A DNA stretch of 28,324 nt. Source: a virus. The stretch lies in the IMG/VR virus record IMGVR_UViG_3300017746_000099, positions 1-28,324 of that record; one strand, written 5' to 3'. The notes beneath the pieces are model-generated. The model searched no databases and was not told where the DNA came from. It saw nothing but the letters and a program-made list of their open reading frames with translations. Shown piece after piece: positions 1 to 6,940 of this stretch (positions are counted from its first letter, which is position 1; every line of letters starts with the position of its first letter). The position numbers and the translations under genes are program-made.

Positions 1-36
1 AACTTAGTTTTTGTTTATATGTAAAGATAATAAATA

Positions 37-50
37 GGAGTTGCTACTCC
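37..50 (-). terminator. Possible terminator hairpin after the last gene
   Basis: A perfect 5-bp stem (GGAGT/ACTCC) with a 4-base loop lies about 30 nt past the stop of the Cys-rich gene. On the minus strand it is followed by a T-rich but interrupted stretch (TATTTATTATC). The stem is short and the T tract imperfect, so it is only a plausible intrinsic terminator closing the fibre transcription unit. Confidence 0.35.
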
Positions 51-79
51 AAATGTTTTGTAATAAATATTAAATAATA

Positions 80-340
80 TTACTTTGGTGTAGTTCTTAT
101 GTTATACATTCTTTGGTCTATTTCATCCCATTTTTTTCTTGGGCAAGCACCTACATTTGGGGAAAATATTTTACCTTTTAATAAACAACCACATACACCA
201 CAAGTATTTACTTTTAGAGTGGTTTTTTTAAACTCACAATCATTGCATATTTCTATCCTTTGAGAGGCAAGTTCTGATTGTTTACTATTTGGATCAAAAC
301 TGATGTTCCAAGATTTAAATATCTCTTCAATCTTATTCAT
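80..340 (-). CDS. Small Cys-rich zinc-finger-like phage protein
   Basis: An 86-aa protein with six cysteines spaced as two metal-binding knuckles: C32-x2-C35, then C47-x2-C50-x-C52, and C66 in a CPRKKW ending. The pattern (CxxC ... CGxCGC ... CPxxKW) resembles small zinc-ribbon-like proteins I recall from tail-fibre regions of T4-like marine phages. Zinc binding is inferred from the cysteine spacing and the function is unknown. It is the last gene of the block that starts at 6899, 18 nt downstream of the fibre gene, and a weak hairpin follows it. Possible roles are fibre assembly or a small regulator, but nothing in the sequence decides this. Confidence 0.7.
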   Translation of the reverse strand: MNKIEEIFKSWNISFDPNSKQSELASQRIEICNDCEFKKTTLKVNTCGVCGCLLKGKIFSPNVGACPRKKWDEIDQRMYNIRTTPK

Positions 341-358
341 AACATTTGTTTATACTAT

Positions 359-3300
359 TTAAACTTGTCCTCCATCTGTTATAGTCCAGTTATTAGGAGC
401 TCCTGTTAATGTTCCTCTTGCAGTTGCTGCTGTACCAGCAGAGTATTGTGAATTTCCTCCACTAAATGTAACATTACTATTTAATGTTTGAGCTGCCCAC
501 CCAGTAAGTAAACCATCATAGTTTGAAGTTGAGAGTGTAACATTTTCAAACATCAAATTCATAGTTGCAACACTGCTTACATCCCAACCTCCAATGTTTT
601 GGTCGAAAGAAGTAGCATTTTTAAACATTCCATACATGTCATCAACATTACTTGGAGTCCAACCACTAATATTTTGATTGAAAGGAGTATTTTCAAACAT
701 ACCACCCATTTTTGTTACAAGACCTACATTCCAACTAGCAATATTACCATTAAAAGCACCACCACCAGATGGGTTGGCGAACATATTATCCATTCTTGTT
801 ACTTTAGCTACATCCCAAGAATTTAAATTTTGGTTAAAGGTAGGATTATAGAAGAACATACTTTGGAAAGATTCTACATTACCTACTGTCCAAGAACCAA
901 TATCTTGGTTAAAAGCATTAGTAATTGTTTGATTAGTTCCTGCAAACATATCCCTCATATTGGTACAACTACTCGGAGTCCAACTAGTTATATTTCCATT
1001 AAAACTATTAGCACTAGCAGCTGCACGGAACATCCCTTGCATAGTAAGAACACTACTCACATCCCAAGAGTTTAAATCTTGGTTAAAATTAGGAGCATCA
1101 TAAAACATATTTTGCATATTAGTAACAATACTTACATTCCAACTGTTAATGTCTTGGTTGAAAGCAGTAGCATTTCTAAACATCTGAGCCATATTTGTAA
1201 CACCACTAACATCCCAATTTGAAATATTACTATTAAAAGTAGTTTTATTTTGAAATAAACTGCTCATATCAGTAACTGCAGTTACATTCCAAGTATTTAT
1301 TTGACCGTAGGTTGTTATTGCAGAGGCTTGATCTGAAATCCATAAGCTAATTCCTGTATTTAATTCTGTTCTATCTGCAAAAACATATGGATCAGGATCA
1401 CAGCTAGTTAAGTTTAATGCTCTAACATAAGTTTTAACTTTCCAGTTATCGGATGTAGCTGTAGCTCTTAATCTTGCGTTTCCTGAGTTTATATCTGTAC
1501 TTAATGTTAACCCTGAAGTAGTTCCAATATTTGCTGTACTATCTTCTGATGAATTGATACTAGTACCATCCCAAACGGATTTTACAGTACCTGCTCTAAG
1601 ATTTGTACTATCTGAAACAACATAATCAAAGAATGCTGCAGAATAATTTGTAGTACTTACTGTTGCTACAGTTTCAGTTCCAGTATCTACATCACAGTTA
1701 ACTTGAGTAGTTAGATTAGTGTTTTCTATTGTAAAACTATCTGCGTATGATGCTGTAGTTGTTATTCCACCTATTGAGGCACAAACTCTACCTGCTGTAG
1801 CAAAACTAAATACTACATCTAAGTTATTTGCATCTACAGTATTAATCTCTTCTGGTATTATTACTTGTCCAGAGGTATTAAATACCATTACTGTTGGGTA
1901 TCTGTTATTTAATCCATGATTAAATGACCAAGTAAGAGCAGCAACTGTTTGATCTAAACACTCATTATACCCTAGTTCACCAGTTTCACCTTTTAAACCA
2001 TCAGTACCTTGTGTACCTTGAGTTCCTTGAACACCAGTTTCACCTTGTGTACCTGTTGTACCAGTTTCACCTTGAGTTCCTTGAATACCTTGAACACCTT
2101 GAGCACCTTGTGTCCCTTGAACCCCTTGAACACCTTGAGTTCCTTGTACTCCTTGAACCCCTTGAGTTCCTTGTGTTCCTTGTATCCCTTGTACTCCAAT
2201 TTCTCCTTGTGTTCCTTGTGTTCCTTGTGTCCCTTGGGCGCCTTTATCTCCTCTATTACCTGATGTTACAAAAGAAACTATAATATCTTCACTGTTAATA
2301 AATGGAGATGTTGCTGATTGGGCACTAACAGCAATATCTATTGTCCACCAACCTGTATTATCAGTTAAATCAGTTATACTAAATAATAAGAAATCATTTG
2401 GATCAAACTTATTAGATATTCTTACAAATCCTTTTACTGCTGAGGTAACTGAATCTATAGATGTTAAAAATGAGTTAATACTAGTACCGTTAACATCGGT
2501 AGCATCAATATACATCTCATCAGAGGATGCTTGTAAAGAGTTATTAAGTCTTGTTTTTCCTGTTCCTGGATCAGCTGAGGTAGTTGATGTATCAAAAGTA
2601 TAATCAAAAGTTGCTCCACCAAATGATCCATCTGAACCTTGAACACCTTGGGTACCTTGAGTTCCTTGTACTCCTTGTGTTCCTTGAGTACCTTGAGTTC
2701 CTTGTATCCCTTGTACACCAATTTCCCCTTGAGTTCCTTGAGTGCCTTGTACTCCTTGTACACCAATTTCTCCTTGAGTTCCTTGTACTCCAATCTCTCC
2801 CTTTTGACCTTTGGATCCTTTATCACCTGTTGTACCTATTTCACCCTGTGTTCCTTGGATACCTTGAAGACCTTCTTCACCTTGAGTACCTGTTTCTCCT
2901 TGTGTACCTGTAGTACCTTGTGCTCCTTTTGTGCCTATTGCACCTTGTGCCCCTTTTTCTCCTTTTTCTCCTTTTTCTCCTTGAACTCCTTGAGTTCCTT
3001 GTATGCCTTGTGCTCCTTTTTCTCCTTTTTCTCCTTGAACTCCTTGAGTTCCTTGTACTCCTTGAACCCCTTGAGTTCCTTGTGTTCCTTGTGTTCCTTG
3101 TACTCCTTGAGTACCTTGTGTTCCTTGGATACCTTGAAGACCTTCTTCACCTTGAGTACCTGTTTCTCCTTGAGTACCTGTTTCTCCTTGAGTACCTGTT
3201 TCTCCTTGTGTTCCCTGTGTTCCTTGGGTACCCTGTGTACCTTGAATACCTGTAGTACCTATTTCACCTTGAGTACCTTGTGCTCCTTTTTCTCCTTTTG

Positions 3301-4204
3301 TTCCTTGAACTCCTTGAGTGCCTTGAACACCTTGAAGGCCTTCTTCACCTTGAGTTCCTTGAATTCCTTGAGTTCCTTGAACTCCTTGAATGCCTTGAAC
3401 TCCTTGAATACCTGTTTCTCCTTGAGTACCAAATGTACCTTGTACTCCTGTTTCTCCTTGTGTACCTTCTTCTCCTTGAGTACCTGTTAGTCCTTGAGTA
3501 CCTGTTTCTCCTTGTGTACCTGTAGTACCTTGTGCTCCTTTTGTGCCTATTGTACCTTGAACACCTTCTTCACCTTGTGTACCTGTAGTACCTATTTCAC
3601 CTTGAGTACCTTCTTCACCTTGAGTACCTATTTCACCTTTTTGACCTTTTTCTCCTTGAACTCCTTGAGTACCTTGAATTCCTTGAGCACCTTGGGTACC
3701 TACACCTGTTAATCCTTGGGTACCCTGTGTACCTTGTGTACCTGTTGTACCAATTTCACCTTGTGTACCAGTTTCACCTTGTGTTCCTTGTGTTCCTTGT
3801 GTTCCTTGAGTACCTTGAAGACCTACACCTGTTTGACCTATTGTACCTTGAGCTCCTATTTCTCCTTTTTCTCCTTTTGTACCTTGAACTCCTTGTAGTC
3901 CAGTATCACCTTTAGCACCTGTTGTTCCTTGTGTTCCTTGTGGTCCTTGATTAGCCCCACCTGAATATAGAGTACCATCTGTATCTATTAATACCGCATT
4001 ATAAGGATTAGCTGTAGTATTTTCGTATACAGATTTAAGAGCTACTGAACCAGTAACTTTAAGAGAACCTGTTAACTCTAATGAACCTGATACAGTAATA
4101 TCATAAGCGTCGGCACCTGTAAAGGCATCTACTGATTGAGATACCTGTGAGGCTTCAATAGTTTCTCCTGTTAGAATACCATTATATATAAATTGTTTTG
4201 CCAT
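359..4204 (-). CDS. Collagen-like tail fibre with C-terminal BspA/DUF285 repeats
   Basis: A 1281-aa protein, most likely the receptor-binding tail fibre. Residues 1-86 form a short N-terminal region, probably for virion attachment. Residues 87-521 are an uninterrupted Gly-X-Y collagen-like stem rich in GTQ, GVQ, GEK and GEI. A globular insert occupies about 522-648 (starts FDYTFDTSTTSADPG, contains a GWW motif). A second Gly-X-Y stem spans about 649-741. A beta-rich domain with WSFNHGLNNRYP follows at about 743-812 and resembles modules in other phage fibres. Residues about 813-940 are unassigned. From about 968 there are ten repeats of about 25 residues of the form SWDVSxVTxMxxMFxxAxxFNQ, characteristic of DUF285/BspA leucine-rich-like surface proteins. 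The end (GLLTGWAAQTL ... GWTITDGG-like) is the usual cap of Bacteroidota members of that family. The protein should trimerise through the stem. The C-terminal repeats are the probable host-contact end. Roles are inferred from architecture. Confidence 0.85.
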   Translation of the reverse strand: MAKQFIYNGILTGETIEASQVSQSVDAFTGADAYDITVSGSLELTGSLKVTGSVALKSVYENTTANPYNAVLIDTDGTLYSGGANQGPQGTQGTTGAKGDTGLQGVQGTKGEKGEIGAQGTIGQTGVGLQGTQGTQGTQGTQGETGTQGEIGTTGTQGTQGTQGLTGVGTQGAQGIQGTQGVQGEKGQKGEIGTQGEEGTQGEIGTTGTQGEEGVQGTIGTKGAQGTTGTQGETGTQGLTGTQGEEGTQGETGVQGTFGTQGETGIQGVQGIQGVQGTQGIQGTQGEEGLQGVQGTQGVQGTKGEKGAQGTQGEIGTTGIQGTQGTQGTQGTQGETGTQGETGTQGETGTQGEEGLQGIQGTQGTQGVQGTQGTQGTQGVQGVQGTQGVQGEKGEKGAQGIQGTQGVQGEKGEKGEKGAQGAIGTKGAQGTTGTQGETGTQGEEGLQGIQGTQGEIGTTGDKGSKGQKGEIGVQGTQGEIGVQGVQGTQGTQGEIGVQGIQGTQGTQGTQGVQGTQGTQGVQGSDGSFGGATFDYTFDTSTTSADPGTGKTRLNNSLQASSDEMYIDATDVNGTSINSFLTSIDSVTSAVKGFVRISNKFDPNDFLLFSITDLTDNTGWWTIDIAVSAQSATSPFINSEDIIVSFVTSGNRGDKGAQGTQGTQGTQGEIGVQGIQGTQGTQGVQGVQGTQGVQGVQGTQGAQGVQGIQGTQGETGTTGTQGETGVQGTQGTQGTDGLKGETGELGYNECLDQTVAALTWSFNHGLNNRYPTVMVFNTSGQVIIPEEINTVDANNLDVVFSFATAGRVCASIGGITTTASYADSFTIENTNLTTQVNCDVDTGTETVATVSTTNYSAAFFDYVVSDSTNLRAGTVKSVWDGTSINSSEDSTANIGTTSGLTLSTDINSGNARLRATATSDNWKVKTYVRALNLTSCDPDPYVFADRTELNTGISLWISDQASAITTYGQINTWNVTAVTDMSSLFQNKTTFNSNISNWDVSGVTNMAQMFRNATAFNQDINSWNVSIVTNMQNMFYDAPNFNQDLNSWDVSSVLTMQGMFRAAASANSFNGNITSWTPSSCTNMRDMFAGTNQTITNAFNQDIGSWTVGNVESFQSMFFYNPTFNQNLNSWDVAKVTRMDNMFANPSGGGAFNGNIASWNVGLVTKMGGMFENTPFNQNISGWTPSNVDDMYGMFKNATSFDQNIGGWDVSSVATMNLMFENVTLSTSNYDGLLTGWAAQTLNSNVTFSGGNSQYSAGTAATARGTLTGAPNNWTITDGGQV
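527..1303 (-). repeat. Ten DUF285/BspA-type repeats in the fibre gene
   Basis: This DNA encodes ten consecutive protein repeats, mostly 25 residues, each with a Trp near the start, a V-x-x-V-x-x-M core and an MF pair. Repeats 4, 5 and 7 carry 3-5 extra residues (for example AASANSF and SGGGAF). Repeats differ in sequence, so this is an old protein repeat and not a recent DNA duplication. The units form the distal half of the fibre. Confidence 0.8.
1982..2260 (-). repeat. Second collagen-like (Gly-X-Y) coding tract
   Basis: A 9-bp periodic tract encodes about 93 residues of Gly-X-Y triplets, rich in GTQ and GVQ, between the globular insert and the next beta-rich domain of the fibre. It starts with a charged GNRGDKG and ends with GLKGETGELG, so charged triplets sit at the ends. 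There is no interruption of the triplet phase. Confidence 0.85.
2642..3946 (-). repeat. Main collagen-like (Gly-X-Y) coding tract with exact internal duplications
   Basis: About 145 consecutive Gly-X-Y triplets are encoded here with strict 9-bp periodicity. Two exact long duplications can be read directly. Positions 2847-2902 and 3117-3172 are identical over 56 nt and 270 bp apart. Positions 2880-2940 and 3492-3552 are identical over 61 nt and 612 bp apart. Both offsets are multiples of 9, so the triplet phase is kept. The tract looks prone to recombination or slippage. It also creates many stop-free antisense frames that are not genes. Confidence 0.9.
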
Positions 4205-4217
4205 TGTTTAGTATTAT

Positions 4218-5168
4218 TTACTGTTTATCAATATTCACTAATATAGTTGTATCTGTAGTCCTTGATGTTGGTAAGGGTTGTGCTAGTTTTCCAACTGCCA
4301 TCAACTCATAGTTATTGTTATACATACCAACTGTTGTAACATAAGGAGAAAAGAATGAAGAAGTTACATAGTTAAAAACTGTTCCATCATTACTTGAACC
4401 TGATATTACTGTAGGGTTTAAAGTGTACCCAAACTCACTCTCTCCAATAGTACATTTATATTGCGACTCATAAATAGTAAAGGAACTTGAGAAAGACATA
4501 GTAATATTAGAACTAGTTACAAAGTTTTCTATATCACTGTTTGTTATAACTCCCGTTCCTGTTGATCCGGTATTTTCTAATCTTGTTCCCCCAGTAAAAA
4601 CTATTATTCCATGATCATATGTTATATTTCCAACAAAAATTGAGCTGGAGGGTGATTGTAGGGGGGTATTCATTTTTAATCTACCTTCACCATCATCGAA
4701 ATAACTACCACTATCTGTTTCTATTAAAATAGAGTTAGGTAATATATAATCACCAAACATTGCTTTAGGAACAGACATTACACCTATAGATTCATTAGAA
4801 CCAGTAGGCCAATATTTTTTAGGATTTAAATCTGTTTGTGGGTAGTTGTAGTATCCGTTAGAAGCAACCAATCCAGTTGTTGTACCGTCGGGGTTTATGG
4901 ATTGTGTGTTTGCTTGCTGTACCTCACCGTCACTACCGGAAATATAATTAGAATAATACAGTTGCTGTATTGAATAATATATAGCAGATTGGGATACAAA
5001 GTTATTATATCCTGTTGATTCTGTTGTATTATCTTGATTACCTAAATATCTACTTATATTGACATTTGAGGCAGTTAAAGAACTACTACCCACAAAACTA
5101 AACCCTTTTGTCAGTTCCAATGGGGATATTATAATATCCTGTGAATTAAACTGCTTATAGGCTGCCAT
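4218..5168 (-). CDS. Phage structural protein, paralogue of the next upstream gene
   Basis: A 316-aa protein whose last 75 or so residues align with those of the 349-aa product encoded at 5173-6222. Both have SEFxYxxNPxxISGS, then a T-T-V-G-[LM]-Y-N motif, then a short strand with AV-x-KL-x-[KQ]PL. The N-termini also begin alike (a short FNSQDII/LEADDFV strand). The middle contains VPKAMFGDYILPNSI and a YDHGIIVFTGG strand, a pattern I recall from predicted structural proteins of T4-like marine phages. It is probably a tail or fibre-connector component, given its place between baseplate proteins and the fibre. No enzymatic motif is visible. The start is ATG with an A/T-rich leader, 4 nt after the upstream gene. 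Confidence 0.7.
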   Translation of the reverse strand: MAAYKQFNSQDIIISPLELTKGFSFVGSSSLTASNVNISRYLGNQDNTTESTGYNNFVSQSAIYYSIQQLYYSNYISGSDGEVQQANTQSINPDGTTTGLVASNGYYNYPQTDLNPKKYWPTGSNESIGVMSVPKAMFGDYILPNSILIETDSGSYFDDGEGRLKMNTPLQSPSSSIFVGNITYDHGIIVFTGGTRLENTGSTGTGVITNSDIENFVTSSNITMSFSSSFTIYESQYKCTIGESEFGYTLNPTVISGSSNDGTVFNYVTSSFFSPYVTTVGMYNNNYELMAVGKLAQPLPTSRTTDTTILVNIDKQ

Positions 5169-5172
5169 TTAT

Positions 5173-6222
5173 TTAAAAATCTAATTTAACTCTTATAAGT
5201 GCTTCTTTAGTAAAATCTTTGTTTAATGGTTTTGATAACTTTGCTACTGCTAATAAGTCATTTTCATCATTATATAAACCTACTGTTGTCATATAAGTTT
5301 GAGGATTGTTAATGAAGTAGTTATATGCTACCTCTCCAGTTGATCCAGAAATATATGAAGGATTAGTTGAGTAGTTAAACTCACTGTTTCTTGCTCTTAC
5401 AAACACAAAATCAGAAGTTATTGTTTCCTCAGAATTAAGACCAAAACTAGGACTTATGATACCTGATCCTGAAATTGCTTGGTATATTTTTTCGTTATTT
5501 TCTCCTTCTGTATTACTTGTTTGAACTGTTCCTAAGTTTATTCCTTGAACATCATTTAAATCTAATGCATCACCATTTAATATTATAGTACCAATATCTG
5601 GAAGAAATAAACCATAAGAACCATTAGAGGTAGTATAACCATTTCCTCCTCCAGCACTATTCCAAGCTAAACCATCTGATCCACTTATTATCTGATATGC
5701 TCTTGTAGTACCATAATAATCAGGTACAGTAACCATTTGAGAATTATCTGTTAAAGATATAGAATTTCCAGTTCCAACTGAACCACTTAAATTTATATTT
5801 AGTGAACCAGGAAATAATGCTTGTTTATAAGCTGCTCTTTCAATACTTAAAACATAAATGGAACTACCAGAAACACCACCAAATACAAACCCAGCATTTT
5901 CATCTTCTAAAACTAATGTTCTATATTGACCATATATTGTTGAAGTTGGAGAAACACCAGGATTAGCAGTTTCATTATAAGCTAAAGCTCCTCCTCCTGT
6001 TTCATTACCATATGCTACCTCAAATTGTGCCACAGCAGGTGCGGCGGCATCATCTCCAGAATTATTAAATACAGTTGTATAGTAAGTACCTGAAGATCCA
6101 TTAGTTTGACTTGATTGTGTAAAGAAGGTAGTTAATGCTGGAACATTATTGCTCCAACAGGTAGCAGTTTGTGCTTGTGCACTTACTACAAAATCATCTG
6201 CTTCTAATCTTTTAAATCCCAT
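5173..6222 (-). CDS. Phage structural protein, paralogue of the next downstream gene
   Basis: A 349-aa Gly/Ser/Thr-rich, beta-rich protein. Residues about 125-225 contain YVLSIERAAYKQALFPGSLNI, then an LTDNSQ strand and GLFLPDIGTIILNGDAL, which parallel FGDYILPNSI and HGIIVFTGG in its neighbour. The C-terminal 80 residues clearly match that neighbour (SEFNYSTNPSYISGS ... TTVGLYNDENDLLAVAKL). The pair probably arose by tandem duplication and diverged. The position just before the fibre gene suggests fibre attachment or an additional fibre-like spike. This is inference from context; no catalytic motif is seen. Confidence 0.7.
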   Translation of the reverse strand: MGFKRLEADDFVVSAQAQTATCWSNNVPALTTFFTQSSQTNGSSGTYYTTVFNNSGDDAAAPAVAQFEVAYGNETGGGALAYNETANPGVSPTSTIYGQYRTLVLEDENAGFVFGGVSGSSIYVLSIERAAYKQALFPGSLNINLSGSVGTGNSISLTDNSQMVTVPDYYGTTRAYQIISGSDGLAWNSAGGGNGYTTSNGSYGLFLPDIGTIILNGDALDLNDVQGINLGTVQTSNTEGENNEKIYQAISGSGIISPSFGLNSEETITSDFVFVRARNSEFNYSTNPSYISGSTGEVAYNYFINNPQTYMTTVGLYNDENDLLAVAKLSKPLNKDFTKEALIRVKLDF

Positions 6223-6233
6223 TATTATTTATT

Positions 6234-6899
6234 TTATGTTGTTGATTTGGTTACTGTTATAGGAACAGTTATTCTAGCTCCACTATCCAATCCTACTATA
6301 GTTAATGTACTTACTAAAGTGGCATTAGAACCAAATAGTGTATTAACTGTAGTTGCTCTAAGAGATATTTGAGTTCCTGTTACTGTAGAGGAAACATTAG
6401 TTCCTATAGTAGTTGTTGCAGTTGCATTAGCGGCTGCAGCAGCATCAGTATTAATACCAGTTGCTGTAAATGTACTCATCAATCTTACATCTGCTATAGT
6501 TGCACTATATCCAGCTGTTTCAAAAACTTGATCATTACCTAAGTAATTTAAAGTTTGAGGAGTAATAGCTATTGTAGCTCCTTGTTGTAGTGTTATTGAA
6601 GTGTATCCTACATTTAATACAGGTAACTTTGCTGTACCTCTAGGTAAAGTAGCTAACTTAAATTTCATTATTTGAGATTCCTCAGGAAATGCTTCTAATA
6701 AAGGCATACCATCTATGGCTTGACCATAAAATGCAGAACCTGAAGGATGTGAAGGATTATAAAGCATATAATCAATTTCATCATCTGCTAAAGCAAATTG
6801 TGTTATTCTAAAGGAACCATCATTAGCTGCTAATGCTTGTCTTCCTTTTGTAGTTAAGATAGCATCTACTGTAATGACGCTGTTATTTAAATATCCCAT
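6234..6899 (-). CDS. Conserved phage structural protein
   Basis: A 221-aa protein with a recognisable N-terminal half: ILTTKGRQALAANDGSF at about 14-30 followed by ITQFALADDEIDY at about 32-44, and later MPLLEAFPEE. I recall this combination from predicted structural proteins of T4-like marine phages near tail genes. The C-terminal half is an Ala/Thr/Ser-rich, Ig-like beta segment ending in PITVTKST. It is the first gene of its block. A 41-nt gap upstream holds the conserved CATATTTATAAC motif, and no Shine-Dalgarno is present (leader is AAAAAACAAAA). The function is not known beyond likely virion structure. Confidence 0.7.
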   Translation of the reverse strand: MGYLNNSVITVDAILTTKGRQALAANDGSFRITQFALADDEIDYMLYNPSHPSGSAFYGQAIDGMPLLEAFPEESQIMKFKLATLPRGTAKLPVLNVGYTSITLQQGATIAITPQTLNYLGNDQVFETAGYSATIADVRLMSTFTATGINTDAAAAANATATTTIGTNVSSTVTGTQISLRATTVNTLFGSNATLVSTLTIVGLDSGARITVPITVTKSTT

Positions 6900-6928
6900 T
6901 TTTGTTTTTTATATAAGTGTGGTTATAT

Positions 6929-6940
6929 GTTATAAATATG
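6929..6940 (-). promoter_or_regulatory. Candidate late promoter motif CATATTTATAAC
   Basis: The minus strand reads CATATTTATAAC, 29 nt upstream of the ATG at 6899 and immediately after the preceding stop. The same 12-mer occurs at 25005-25016, with close relatives ahead of four other block-leading genes. Its reverse complement contains TATAAATA, the T4 late promoter consensus. Confidence 0.5.

Noticed and set aside
599-1075. Plus-strand open frames opposite the DUF285 repeats
   Set aside because: They are shadows of the repeated Trp/Met/Phe codons of the fibre gene. The proteins lack any recognisable domain and overlap a convincing gene entirely.
2009-3898. Many long open frames on the plus strand and other frames with Leu/Ser/Cys/Tyr-rich repeats
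   Set aside because: They are antisense or off-frame readings of the 9-bp collagen repeats, which contain no stops in several frames. Their composition is a direct echo of GTQ/GVQ codons, with no independent start signals.
1982-3946. CRISPR-like or tandem satellite array
   Set aside because: The periodicity is 9 bp and follows Gly-X-Y codons in one uninterrupted reading frame. There are no spacers and no cas genes.
359-4204. Possible target of a diversity-generating retroelement in the fibre C-terminus
   Set aside because: There is no reverse transcriptase gene, no template-repeat copy and no C-type-lectin-like ending in the window. The variable part is a DUF285 repeat array instead.
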